Assembly (NCBI GenBank): GCA_004017535.1 | Contig: SAJS01000006.1 | Span: forward strand, 124,001-188,000 | DNA from: Mesorhizobium sp. | Lineage (GTDB): Bacteria; Pseudomonadota; Alphaproteobacteria; Rhizobiales; Rhizobiaceae | DNA length: 64,000 bases | Direction of reading: 5' to 3' | Part shown: in pieces, positions 1-9,152 of the stretch | How positions within the stretch are numbered: position 1 is the stretch's first letter | How the letters are laid out: each line of letters begins with the position of its first letter | Notes under the pieces: model-generated | What the model was told of the DNA's origin: nothing | Database searches by the model: none | The model's input: only the letters and a program-made list of their open reading frames with translations | Position numbers and translations under genes: made by a program

Positions 1-1002
1 ACGCCGGGCATGGATGCGCATGGCAGCTACGTGTCCCTGTCGCGGCATCGCGATGGGATGGACCTGCATTACGCCAGCGACGATTTTGCTACGCGGGAAA
101 AGCTCGTCCGGACCCTGTCACGTGACCGCGCCAAGGACATGGCGTCAGATTACGACCAGATCGATCCCGCGCAACACTATGCCGAGCGGCGCGGAATCAC
201 CTTCCGCCAGCGTGTGGCCGAGATCATGCGCCGGATCGTTCCGGAGAAGCTCCGCGACAGGACCGAAGGGTTGATGGACGGGTTGCGCGCGCCCGCAGGC
301 GCCGAGTTCGGCCAAGACCGGTGGCGCAGCCCGGAAAGAGGAGATGGTGGGACTAGGCACGGCGATGCCGGCGTCGCACACGAAAGAGAAGCTGCTGCCA
401 GGGGAGCGCAGCGCGAAACGGGTGCGTCGCTGGACCCGGAAGCGGCGCTGCGCCGCGCTCGCACGAATGCGCTTGTGCGTCACGCTCGAGCGCTCCTTGC
501 TATGGCGAGTAGCGGAAATCCGGACGGGCAGGGGACTCCTGAGCAGATGCGCGAATTGAGAGAGGCGCGCGACGCTTTCGAGAAGGTTCGGCCTCATGGC
601 TGGCGCGACGCCGAAGCGGCCTATGTCAAGGATCCCAAGCTAGTTCGTGAAGCGGCCGCCGGCCGAGTCAATCGCATCGTACTCGCTCTCCAGCTTGAAA
701 CCGAAATCCGCACCGGACTGGACGCCGATCCGATCGGCCGCGCCGACCGTTTTGTGGAACGCTGGCAGAAGCTCCACCGGACCAGCCAGGATCAATACCA
801 GTCCGGCGACATGTCCGGTTACAAGTCAACGCGCTCGGCCATGTTCGACATGGCCAAGAGCCTCGAACGCGATCCGCAACTGGAATCGCTACTCGCCAAT
901 CATAAGAAGGCGCTTGGCATCGAAGTCGAGTCCGGCCGGCGCCTGGGTGTGGAACTCGCGTTCAGCCATGGCATCGGCAGGGGTCGCGGAATCGGTATCT
1001 GA
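1..1002 (+). CDS. traA: Ti-type conjugative relaxase TraA, C-terminal part (5' end outside window)
   Basis: The frame is open from base 1, so the gene starts upstream of the window and only the last 333 residues are visible. Near the left edge the residues YVSLSRHRD match motif VI of the RecD-like helicase domain found in MobA/TraA relaxases of rhizobial plasmids and ICEs. After that comes the long, charged, poorly conserved helical C-terminal tail of that family. TraA nicks oriT and unwinds the transferred strand in conjugation; the nicking domain is not in view. With the recombinase at 9477 it argues for an integrative conjugative or mobilizable element. Whether the upstream part is intact cannot be told. 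The ATG at base 10 is internal and not a true start. Confidence 0.8.
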   Translation, partial: TPGMDAHGSYVSLSRHRDGMDLHYASDDFATREKLVRTLSRDRAKDMASDYDQIDPAQHYAERRGITFRQRVAEIMRRIVPEKLRDRTEGLMDGLRAPAGAEFGQDRWRSPERGDGGTRHGDAGVAHEREAAARGAQRETGASLDPEAALRRARTNALVRHARALLAMASSGNPDGQGTPEQMRELREARDAFEKVRPHGWRDAEAAYVKDPKLVREAAAGRVNRIVLALQLETEIRTGLDADPIGRADRFVERWQKLHRTSQDQYQSGDMSGYKSTRSAMFDMAKSLERDPQLESLLANHKKALGIEVESGRRLGVELAFSHGIGRGRGIGI

Positions 1003-1130
1003 ACCCCTCCAATTTGCCGCCGTTCCTACGCCCAACATCGATGAGATGACAAATCGGATTGCGCACGAGCCTTGGGTGTCCTGTCTGGTTCCAGCAGGTG
1101 TCAAATGCTCTCGCAAAAGGCAAGGCTGCC

Positions 1131-1352
1131 ATGCCTGAACCGGATCGTATCATTCGCCTCAGGACCGTCCTCGCGCGGACCGGCTTGTCGCGCTCAACGA
1201 TGTACCGCAAAATCGCCGAAGGCACGTTCCCGGCTCAGATCAAGATCAGCGTTAACGGCGCTGGCTGGCGTGAATCCGACATCAATCAGTGGGTCACTGA
1301 TCCTGTCCGCTGGCATACCAGACCCGGACGAAAAAACAGCGCTGGTGGTTGA
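1131..1352 (+). CDS. AlpA-family helix-turn-helix regulator
   Basis: This is a 73-residue protein. It has the AlpA/Phage_AlpA layout: the segment RLRTVLARTGLSRSTMYRKI (residues 10-29) is a winged helix-turn-helix, followed by GTFP and a WRESDINQW recognition segment near residues 46-54. Such proteins act as excision or transcription regulators of prophages and integrative elements, typically switching on the integrase or excision genes. The longer frame starts at 1059, but the family begins with a short leader just before the RLxxV segment, so the ATG at 1131 is preferred. It lies between the relaxase and the large nuclease-like protein, which fits a role in controlling the element. Confidence 0.8.
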   Translation: MPEPDRIIRLRTVLARTGLSRSTMYRKIAEGTFPAQIKISVNGAGWRESDINQWVTDPVRWHTRPGRKNSAGG

Positions 1353-1383
1353 ATAGCACGTTGCCGTCATTGAGCACTCCTCG

Positions 1384-1548
1384 ATGAGCAAGTTCAAGAA
1401 TGGCCGGTTCCCGACCGTGTGGTTCTGGAGAGAAATCCGTGGCTCGTGCAGTCGGATGAGACCGGCTAGCCAAAAAACCTGGGAAGTATGCGGATCTCAA
1501 TTTGAGTTCGATGACATCATCCGCTCTTTCGGTGAGAATGAAGCATGA
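1384..1548 (+). CDS. 54-residue ORF coupled to the large nuclease-like gene
   Basis: This small ORF is not recognisable by family. It starts with ATG at 1384 and encodes 54 residues, including an aromatic, basic N-terminal stretch (VWFWREIRG). Its TGA (1546-1548) overlaps the ATG (1545-1547) of the 2125-residue gene in an ATGA junction, the usual sign of translational coupling. No strong Shine-Dalgarno sequence is seen before its own start, so it could also be only a leader that delivers ribosomes to the large gene. Conservation has not been tested. The call rests on the open frame and the ATGA overlap alone. Confidence 0.4.
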   Translation: MSKFKNGRFPTVWFWREIRGSCSRMRPASQKTWEVCGSQFEFDDIIRSFGENEA

Positions 1549-4500
1549 CCTCTCGAATACGCCGAGTCGCCGCACCACGCCATGAGGTAGATCCGCAATG
1601 GCTGGTTGCTGGACCTACGAAAGAAACTGTTAGTCCCCCGGTCAATACGCGGGGGGACATGCTTCCGTTCCTGGGACTCAGTTGGGAGGATTTTGAGAGA
1701 CTTTGTCGACGGCTCGCTGAAGCCAGCGGGGATGTCGAGCGCGCATGGGCCTATGGTACGCGCGGACAGAAGCAATATGGCATCGATCTTCTCGTCCGTC
1801 GCACCGATGATAGCTATGAGGTCTGGCAAACTAAGCGTTACAAGAAAGCTATCGCCGGCGATGTAGCAGCGGCACTTGAGATTTTTCTGAAGCACCCATG
1901 GGCCGAAAAAGCGAAGCGATTTGTGCTTGTCTTCGCCTGCGCACTGGAAGAGACGAAAGTTGTAGAGTCGATCGAGGACGCCGGAACTAACCTCTCATCA
2001 AAAGGCATCGGATTTGATCCGCTGGATGCCGTTCGTCTCACGCAACGGCTGATACCGCATCCTGAGATTGTGGATGATTTTTTTGGCCGCTCCTGGGTTG
2101 AAAAGGTCTGTCCTCGCGAAGCGCTGACGCGGTTGGCCGCGCGAATACCAGCAATCAGCAAGGATGCTTCGACGGCGGCATATTACTCTCCAGTCAACGG
2201 CGAGGACCACCGCTTTGCGGCGTTATTGTCCAAACAAGAACAGATACTTGACGGTCTGACACAGGCTCAGGCCAATCTCGCCACCAAAGACGATGTCGCG
2301 GCTGTGGCGCGGAGTCTGCAGGGACATGATCCTGAGCCCGCAGTGCGATTGCCAAGAACGTTCGCCGACCGGGAGTTGCAGGCGGAGTATTCCAAAGCAT
2401 TGCGGCGGCGCGGTTTTAGCCGCACCGATACACCACGAGAACTCGCAACCCTTGCCGTCCGAGCGATCGATGGCGACTTGGCGCTTGCCTCTCCGTTGTT
2501 ACGGGCAGAGGTATGTGATCGGGCGGCCCGAGCCAATGCCTTGCCCGAGACGCGGGCTGCCGCCGAGCGGTTTCGCAGCCAGGCGGCAACCCTCGATCCC
2601 ACGCGCGATCTTTTCGTCCTCGATGCCTATCTGAAGGAGGCCGCGGGCAACGCTGACGCGGCGTTGCTCGATCTGAAGACGCGCGACGATATCGAGGCTC
2701 GATCAGCTGTATTTTTTATCTTGGTCCGAGAACGGGGAACAAGTGCTGCCTTGGAATGGGCGCGGGCGGAGAACTTCAAGGCAGCCGATTTTACGCCGCC
2801 CAGCGCCTTGAATCTCGTGATTAAGACAATTGAAAATGGAGATTTTGATGAGGCTCTGACGTTTGTCCAAGAAATCCCCAGCTCGTATTTCGATGAAATC
2901 GCGGCGTTGTATCTCCTAAGAGCGCAACTTGTTCTCGCGTCGCTGCTCCCGCAAGATCGCAGAGCCGCCCTCTTTCAGGGCCTGCCGGTTAACCCACGCA
3001 TCTTGCAATTCGCCAGCGGATCGAACGCGGATAGCTCTCTCAAAGCAGCGTTGGCTGATGTGCAGATCCTCACAGCCAAGGTGCAAGAGCTTGGAATTGA
3101 TCATCTAGTCGACTTTCTGTCAGAGTTGGCGCTTTGGCTTCGCCTTGAAATTCCCGATCAGTGCGATGGCGCCCGAAGGCAATTGACGGACGAACTCGCC
3201 GAGCCGAAAACTATACTTCAGCGTGTTCGCCTTGCGCTCGCCTATGGTGTTCCGTTTGAGAAAGATGCGCTCCAACGCAGTCTCGTACGACGAAAGGAGC
3301 TCGGTGGATGGTCGCCGGACGAGCGTTTCGCTGCCTTCCTTCTGGCCGTTCACGATGGTGACGAGAACACGATCAACGCTTTCTTTGAGGCACATCGCGA
3401 AGACCTATTCGCACAGAATGATCTCTCGCTCGGCTATCTCGCCACGCTCGAAGTGGAAGCACTTGCGCGAAGCGGCCGGGTCGATGACGCAAGGCAACTA
3501 CTTAATACGCATCGCGGCAAGCATTTAACAGACGACCAGGCCAAGGATGCCGAAGAGGCGATCGTTGCAATTGCAAATCAAGACGAGGTAGAGTGGCACC
3601 GGCAACGTTATGAGCAATCCAAAAACCTCCAAGAGCTCCAACTGCTGGTCGGGGGCTTGCGCGCTCGATGCGACACGAAACTGCTTGCTGAATACTCGCC
3701 TAGATTGGTCCGGGAGACCAGAACGCGCGATGATTTCGACGTAGCGATCAAGTCTCTTTATGGAGAAAAGCGCGACGTAGAACTCATTGAACTATGCAAC
3801 GAACTACCCGACCAGACGAGACTTGATCCCGAATACGAAGCGATAAAGGCATGGTCGTTGTATCGTATTGGTCGGGTTGTCGAAGCGCGCGCGATCGCGC
3901 GCAAGCTCTTTTCATCGCGAGGTGAGGCCAGTGATCGTGAGCTGGTCATCAATACGTCAGTAGAAACAGGCGACTGGGGATACCTACAGGGCCTTGTAGC
4001 GCGCGAGATGGACCGACTGGATAACCTTTCGCCAAAAGACTGCATTCGGATGGCCAGGCTCTGCCTTGAGATAGCCAGCCCGTACGTGAATCAGTTTCGC
4101 GATGCCGCGATCACAAAGGCACCCAACGATCCACACGTCTTTCTTTCAGCGTACGTGCTCGCAACCGAGCGTGGTGAAGAGGATCAGGAGCCGCGAGCTC
4201 ACGAATGGCTTCAAAAGGCGATCGAACTTTCCGGGGCCGACGGCCCCGTCCAAAGTATGTCGTTCCGCGGTGTGATCGAACAGGCGTCCGGCTGGAGAGA
4301 GCGAACTAGTAGGTTTGAAAAGGCGCTTCGCGAAGCGGAAATCCCCGTTTTCATTATCGCGCGCACTGTCAATCGACACTTGCTTGATTTGACCCTTGGC
4401 CAAAGCCACCGGAACCTCAACGTACAGGAGGGACGAGTAAGCTATCCGGTATTTGCTTTTTCAGGTGCAAGGACCATCGGCGAAGTTGTCCGTTCATCAA

Positions 4501-7500
4501 CGGTGGCGCTCGATGTCACAGCCCTGATAACCTTGGAGTATCTCGGCCTGCTCGAGCCGGCGTTGGCATACTTCAAGCAGGTAATCATCTCACCGCGCAC
4601 CCTCGGGTTTCTTTTTGCGGAACGGCAGTTCATTCGCGTTCAGCAGCCTTCGAAAGTTGCCAAAGCACTGCGTATTCAATCCCTGATCGCGAGTGGAAGG
4701 CTGAAGACCGTTCCACGTTCCGTCGGACATGCCACAGCGGCAGGCAATGAAATGGGCGGCGACTTGTTCACGCTGATCGAAACGGCTTCAGCTTCAGGTG
4801 GCTTGGTAGTGAGAACCGCTCCTGTCTCGAAGCTCGGTTCTTATCTCGAAGAAGTGGTCGACATGGACGCCTTCAAGTCGGTCCTCACCGATACGCACCG
4901 TGTCATGTCATTCCTGTCATCCAAGATCGATTCCGCGCGAAGAAATGCGGCGGAACCTTATCTTAGACAGGTGGACCAAGGCTGGCCAGAAGCGCAGCCT
5001 ATCGAAACCACGTCGACTCTCTACCTCGACGACCTCTCCGTCGCGTACCTCGATCATGTTGGCGTTCTGGATAGTCTAACGAGCGCTGTTACCAGTGTGT
5101 ACGTGCATGAGGATGTCGCCGAACAGGCTCAGGCCACTCTGCGTCATGCCGAAGCTGCCAACCGCTTGCTTACGGCCATTGACGAAATTCGCCGCAAAAT
5201 ATCGGCGGAAGTTGAAAGTGGTCGGATCGCCTTCTCCGCCAGACACGTATCGGAACGAGACGAGGGAGATGACGAGCACGAAGACCCGACCGTTGCGGCG
5301 CCCACGCTCGATCTTCTCTCTGACCTTGCTGACATTGACGTCGTGGTCGCTGACGATAGATGTCTGAACAAAATGCCAAATTGGTCCGACGGGGCGGGCC
5401 GAACGGTGCCATGTGCGACTACGCTGGATGTGCTCGCGTCGCTGCGTCGGTCCGGCCGACTAAGTGAAGATGATTATTGGTTGGCACGTCATCGGCTGCG
5501 TGCCGGCGGGTTCTACGCGGTACCGCTAGAGGCCGACGAGCTGCTGTATTGGCTAGGATTTGCGTCAAGTAAGGACGGACGGCTGGAAGAGACGCCCGAG
5601 CTCAGGGCAATCCGTGAAAGTATCGCTCTGCCGCAAATCCACGCGACTTTCCTCCCGCCGGAGGATTTGTGGTTGGCAGGTATACGGCTCGCGATTTACA
5701 GGGCGGTACGTCAGACGTGGAGTGCCGCGAACAGCGCAAAGGTAGCCGCAACTCGTGCCGATTGGTTGATGTCAATTTTGCCCGACCCGATGACTTGGTG
5801 CCTAAACCCCGATAATCAACCCCTTTGGTCAACTGCGCGGCAGCAGGCGGGTATGCAGACCGCGATGTTTCTGGTTTTCACTGAAGGTAGGAAAGGACGG
5901 CGGGGGGAGTATTTTTCTTGGGCCGAGGAGCGATTAGTCGACCCCATTCAAAAGTATCGGCCGGAAATTTGGGATGCGACTATCGAGTTCCTGAAATCGT
6001 ACATTGCGCGGCTCTGGATGATGGATGGCCAAGCGGATGTTGAGATTAGTCGCGAGGCGCTGACCGAACTACTGCTCAATCCGCTTCCGTTGTCTGTGCG
6101 GATGCCATTGCTCCTCGACGAGGAGTTCCGGGCCAAACTTGGTCTCAAGCCGCGCTTTTCCTACCCCTTAGGCAAGCAGCTTTCTGTTGAGACTGGCAGT
6201 CTTCATGATGCGCTTCGGGCAGCAATCCGGGGCCGTGCCAGTGCGATGATAACGCTAAGTGATGGACAGCGCGTGCGGGGTGGAGTCAGCCGCCTTCCCG
6301 ATGGGAAGGCAGGTTTGGTCGTGAAAGGCGAGCGCTTTTCTTTCAGCAATGCGGATCTTCTGAGTGGTGAGCGAGAGGCCCGGATCGCGAGTTTGCAACG
6401 TATTTTCTCAGCTCAACCGCTTTCAGAAAAGGAGGAGCGACACTGGCACAAGATCGCTGAAGATCGCGCCTTGGACGACAGTGAGTATGACGAACTGATG
6501 ACTACATTAGGCTATACACCTGAAGCGTTCGCAGCCGAGCTTCAGAAGCCGCAGTCGCTTAGCCGTGAAACGATGTTGCCAGATGTTCCTGCCTATTTTG
6601 ACCGACTCGTCGCACCGCTGGGCGAAAACAAGGACATAGAAACGTTCATACGAGGCGATCTCACAAGCGCTCGCCGATCGCTTCTTGAACGCAACCCTGC
6701 GGTAGCTGTCCGACGGATTGCTTTCACGGCATTGTGGCAACCGCTAATTCCGTTCGACCAGCTAGAGGGGCTTGCCGTCGCCGATCTATCCCCCTTGCTG
6801 GACGCGGAAGATCCTTTCACTCTTCTCTTCGGATTTGAGATGTGTCGCGCACTGCTTCACAAAGATAGTGCCTTTGTCGATCTCGGCAGCGCGTTCCTCA
6901 GAAAGTTGTTCGGTGACGCGGAAGCTTCAGAGCATCGTAATGAGATGTTTTCTGCATGCGCCATTGTGGCGACCATTGAAATCCGTCGCGCGGCGAAAGC
7001 AGCTTCCGCGCCGGTCTTCTGGACCAGGCTTGCAGCTCTGGCACACGCCGGTGTGTTAGCCAACGCTCTCGGTAGAATGCCTGACACGGTGGGCTTCTTG
7101 GGCTGGGTGACCCGCAATTTTTACCCGCACTATGTGTGGAGTTGCATTGTTGATCGCCCCGAGACTCCGCGGTGGTGCCCTGATTGGATCAGCCCAGATC
7201 ATATATTTGCGGAATTGGTCGGGCGCGCTCGTGGAGCATTCCATATGCTCGCGGAACCTAGCCGACCGGGCGCATGGGTGGAACTGATTGATGCAGCCAC
7301 TGCGCGCCTCGCCGATAACAAAGGCATCCTTATGGCGATGTTCCCCGGGCCATTTGATGATTTCTTACAAATGAATATCATTTCCCCGCTGCGAGAAGTG
7401 TTTGCTGAGGTCGAGATGAGCCTCGACCGAGCGAGGCGCCTTGCCGATGTACCGGGCTTCGCAGCGCTGACCTATGCCTCGATCCCCTCGGAGCGAGCGA

Positions 7501-7922
7501 TCAACAACGTGACGCGGATCTTGACCGTTGGAGTGAACGAGCCCATCGCCGATATCGAGTTGGAAGTTCGCTACTTGAGACTTGCAGCACACTTCGCGCT
7601 TGCCGGCCACTCTGAGGTTGTGGCGCAAGCCGTCATTGACCGTTGTTTTGTCATAGCGCACGGCGCCGATGTCTCCACGCAGATCACCGACCTTTTCGCC
7701 GTGATAATGGAAGCCAGCGCCGTCTATCGCGCTAGCCACAGATATCATGAGGTCATCGGCGAGTACGCGGCCCGTATCTGCTTCCTGGTGAATAGCAATG
7801 AGGCACTTGCCAGTCTTGGTGACATCTTCGACGTCCTAGTGCAACGCGATGAAAGGCTCACACAGGTGCTCGGCAAGGCCCGCGCGATTAATCTAACTAT
7901 CCGAAATCGAACAGTTCACTGA
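1545..7922 (+). CDS. Giant Mrr-like nuclease / helical-repeat / PIN-like protein, candidate anti-phage defence protein
   Basis: This 2125-residue protein has no P-loop that I could find. Residues 40-100 carry a PD-(D/E)xK signature of the Mrr-like type: WEDFERLC with E51, GTRGQKQYGID ending in D81, and WQTK (Q95, K97). Known proteins with this N-terminal block couple it to sensors in phage defence. Residues of about 270-960 are helical and TPR-like. Residues of about 985-1300 contain two PIN-like stretches: VALDVTALITLEYLGLL (D990, with E1069 and D1073 later) and LYLDDLSVAYLDHVGVLD (D1162/D1163, with ADDR at D1270/D1271). Near 1555-1605 there is a small beta-rich segment, and the rest is helical. 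The start at 1545 is supported by the ATGA overlap with the preceding ORF. An alternative ATG at 1659 (residue 39) has a GGGGGA sequence just before it. The GC content looks lower than in chromosomal neighbours. Confidence 0.7.
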   Translation: MTSRIRRVAAPRHEVDPQWLVAGPTKETVSPPVNTRGDMLPFLGLSWEDFERLCRRLAEASGDVERAWAYGTRGQKQYGIDLLVRRTDDSYEVWQTKRYKKAIAGDVAAALEIFLKHPWAEKAKRFVLVFACALEETKVVESIEDAGTNLSSKGIGFDPLDAVRLTQRLIPHPEIVDDFFGRSWVEKVCPREALTRLAARIPAISKDASTAAYYSPVNGEDHRFAALLSKQEQILDGLTQAQANLATKDDVAAVARSLQGHDPEPAVRLPRTFADRELQAEYSKALRRRGFSRTDTPRELATLAVRAIDGDLALASPLLRAEVCDRAARANALPETRAAAERFRSQAATLDPTRDLFVLDAYLKEAAGNADAALLDLKTRDDIEARSAVFFILVRERGTSAALEWARAENFKAADFTPPSALNLVIKTIENGDFDEALTFVQEIPSSYFDEIAALYLLRAQLVLASLLPQDRRAALFQGLPVNPRILQFASGSNADSSLKAALADVQILTAKVQELGIDHLVDFLSELALWLRLEIPDQCDGARRQLTDELAEPKTILQRVRLALAYGVPFEKDALQRSLVRRKELGGWSPDERFAAFLLAVHDGDENTINAFFEAHREDLFAQNDLSLGYLATLEVEALARSGRVDDARQLLNTHRGKHLTDDQAKDAEEAIVAIANQDEVEWHRQRYEQSKNLQELQLLVGGLRARCDTKLLAEYSPRLVRETRTRDDFDVAIKSLYGEKRDVELIELCNELPDQTRLDPEYEAIKAWSLYRIGRVVEARAIARKLFSSRGEASDRELVINTSVETGDWGYLQGLVAREMDRLDNLSPKDCIRMARLCLEIASPYVNQFRDAAITKAPNDPHVFLSAYVLATERGEEDQEPRAHEWLQKAIELSGADGPVQSMSFRGVIEQASGWRERTSRFEKALREAEIPVFIIARTVNRHLLDLTLGQSHRNLNVQEGRVSYPVFAFSGARTIGEVVRSSTVALDVTALITLEYLGLLEPALAYFKQVIISPRTLGFLFAERQFIRVQQPSKVAKALRIQSLIASGRLKTVPRSVGHATAAGNEMGGDLFTLIETASASGGLVVRTAPVSKLGSYLEEVVDMDAFKSVLTDTHRVMSFLSSKIDSARRNAAEPYLRQVDQGWPEAQPIETTSTLYLDDLSVAYLDHVGVLDSLTSAVTSVYVHEDVAEQAQATLRHAEAANRLLTAIDEIRRKISAEVESGRIAFSARHVSERDEGDDEHEDPTVAAPTLDLLSDLADIDVVVADDRCLNKMPNWSDGAGRTVPCATTLDVLASLRRSGRLSEDDYWLARHRLRAGGFYAVPLEADELLYWLGFASSKDGRLEETPELRAIRESIALPQIHATFLPPEDLWLAGIRLAIYRAVRQTWSAANSAKVAATRADWLMSILPDPMTWCLNPDNQPLWSTARQQAGMQTAMFLVFTEGRKGRRGEYFSWAEERLVDPIQKYRPEIWDATIEFLKSYIARLWMMDGQADVEISREALTELLLNPLPLSVRMPLLLDEEFRAKLGLKPRFSYPLGKQLSVETGSLHDALRAAIRGRASAMITLSDGQRVRGGVSRLPDGKAGLVVKGERFSFSNADLLSGEREARIASLQRIFSAQPLSEKEERHWHKIAEDRALDDSEYDELMTTLGYTPEAFAAELQKPQSLSRETMLPDVPAYFDRLVAPLGENKDIETFIRGDLTSARRSLLERNPAVAVRRIAFTALWQPLIPFDQLEGLAVADLSPLLDAEDPFTLLFGFEMCRALLHKDSAFVDLGSAFLRKLFGDAEASEHRNEMFSACAIVATIEIRRAAKAASAPVFWTRLAALAHAGVLANALGRMPDTVGFLGWVTRNFYPHYVWSCIVDRPETPRWCPDWISPDHIFAELVGRARGAFHMLAEPSRPGAWVELIDAATARLADNKGILMAMFPGPFDDFLQMNIISPLREVFAEVEMSLDRARRLADVPGFAALTYASIPSERAINNVTRILTVGVNEPIADIELEVRYLRLAAHFALAGHSEVVAQAVIDRCFVIAHGADVSTQITDLFAVIMEASAVYRASHRYHEVIGEYAARICFLVNSNEALASLGDIFDVLVQRDERLTQVLGKARAINLTIRNRTVH

Positions 7923-8121
7923 CTGTCAGTCTTGAACAGTCAACCGCTTCGCATGAGCGTCGCAGTTGATGGCGCATGAGTGACGTGCTCTAGTTCGCTC
8001 CCATCGAACGGCGGCTTTTGGGCAGGAGTAGACTCGGCCCGACGGTCCAGTGATGCGGCGGATTGCTCTCACGGATTGACAAACGTGTGCACCTGATGGC
8101 GCCCGCAGGTGTCGCCCTCGG

Positions 8122-8358
8122 CTAAGTGCTACTAGTACCGCGTGCCAAGCGCACGCCAGGGCCACCGCCATTTTCCGGAATGAACTCAATTCCTGCAGCT
8201 TCAAACGTTGCCAGTATAGTAGCCACGGTCGAGGCCTTGAGTTGTTCGCCTCTTTCGAAACGCGCGATGGTGTCGGGGGAAACGCCGGCATTCCGAGCCA
8301 AGTCTCTTGTGCCCCAGCCAAGCGCTACGCGCGCCATTTTACATTGGATTACGTTCAT
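8122..8358 (-). CDS. XRE-family transcriptional regulator
   Basis: This is a 78-residue protein that is little more than a lambda-repressor-like helix-turn-helix. The segment ALGWGTRDLARNAGVSPDTIARFERGE (residues 12-38, quoted in part as DLARNAGVSPDTIARFE) shows the Q/A-GVS-TIxxxE pattern of the fold. The tail KASTVATILATFEAAGIEFI is typical of single-domain Cro/CI-like proteins of rhizobial elements. It ends convergently with the large nuclease-like gene and is divergent from the gene at 8512. A palindrome lies 50-66 bases upstream of its start and a matching half-site about 12 bases upstream, so autoregulation and control of the divergent gene are likely. I cannot tell whether it also affects the nuclease gene. 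Confidence 0.88.
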   Translation of the reverse strand: MNVIQCKMARVALGWGTRDLARNAGVSPDTIARFERGEQLKASTVATILATFEAAGIEFIPENGGGPGVRLARGTSST

Positions 8359-8369
8359 TTCGTAACATC

Positions 8370-8424
8370 GATACGATTGCCGTTGATCTGCACGAGTAGC
8401 TGCGCTATCGTATCCCTGATACGA
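8370..8424. promoter_or_regulatory. Likely operator of the XRE regulator
   Basis: A perfect palindrome TCGTATC-CCT-GATACGA occupies 8408-8424. The same half-site GATACGA recurs at 8370-8376, just upstream of the XRE start at 8358. Short dyads of this size in a divergent intergenic region are the usual binding sites of XRE repressors. The assignment to this regulator is inference from position. Confidence 0.55.
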
Positions 8425-8511
8425 ATTGTGGAGCCCGACTGCTCGGCTGCTGACGGTGTTGAGACCACCTTCAGCAGCCTAACCACGCCCAAGCTTACCG
8501 GAGCTCGGATC

Positions 8512-9078
8512 ATGGCTGATTCCGACAATAGCACGACTTTGTCTTCCGTCACGCTAGGGGGAAGCGGCGAGGGTGCTGTAAAAGACCCTGCGCTTGCGCT
8601 GCTACGAGACTGGGTGAGGGCGCAGCATGTCTCACAGGTTCTCTGCCGACTTCAACAACGCCTGGAAACGCGCGTTCTCGCCGCGGCCTGTCCGACAGCG
8701 ATGGATGCCAAGGTTGGTTACTCGATCGCCTGCCAGGCAGAAGTCGAAGCTGCGACAGCGGCTTTGAAAATTCAGGATAGACTTCCGCGCACGCACGCGC
8801 ACTCACTTCGCGGCGTTGTTGCCAAGCTTGAGATAATCGTCGGCGCAGATCGCGACATCGAAGACCCGACAGACTTCCCTTGGCCACATATCGAATCGAT
8901 CCTGCGTGACTTGAAAGAAATCGTCGGGGACGTCCCGCTCGAGCGGCCTGACCGATCCATCGTTCAGGCAGATTGTAAGCGATACCAAGCAATCGCCGCC
9001 GATCTGGTCGGTCTCGGAAAGCAGGCCGCTGATCACCCCCTTGGACAGGAACCGGAGGTTGGTGCCGATACAGAGTAG
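8512..9078 (+). CDS. Hypothetical protein, 188 residues, on mobile element
   Basis: I do not recognise this protein. The open frame begins at 8242 but its first part is antisense to the XRE gene. The ATG at 8512, following GGAGCTCGG, gives a plausible 188-residue product. It has a Ser/Thr/Gly-rich N-terminus, then mostly helical sequence, no signal peptide and no membrane segment. A proline-tryptophan segment (DFPWPHIESIL) sits in the second half. It may share the divergent promoter region and putative operator with the XRE gene. The gene is followed by two further genes in the same direction, the last being the recombinase, so it may be part of the element's maintenance set. Confidence 0.6.
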   Translation: MADSDNSTTLSSVTLGGSGEGAVKDPALALLRDWVRAQHVSQVLCRLQQRLETRVLAAACPTAMDAKVGYSIACQAEVEAATAALKIQDRLPRTHAHSLRGVVAKLEIIVGADRDIEDPTDFPWPHIESILRDLKEIVGDVPLERPDRSIVQADCKRYQAIAADLVGLGKQAADHPLGQEPEVGADTE

Positions 9079-9152
9079 AAAAGGATATGTGGGCGCACAC
9101 AACGGCCATTCGGCGCTGAGGCGATTTCGGCGATCCTTATCTCGATGCGGAT

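Noticed and set aside
1545-7922. STAND-type (Avs-like) NTPase in the giant protein
   Set aside because: No GxxxxGK(S/T) loop was found in the central part, so an Avs assignment is not supported.
7920-7942. TGACTGT/ACAGTCA inverted repeat after the giant gene, as terminator
   Set aside because: Seven-base arms of low GC without a T-run are too weak to call a terminator.
8242-8511. Upstream extension of the 188-residue gene
   Set aside because: It is antisense to the XRE regulator and crosses the putative operator; a normal start exists at 8512.
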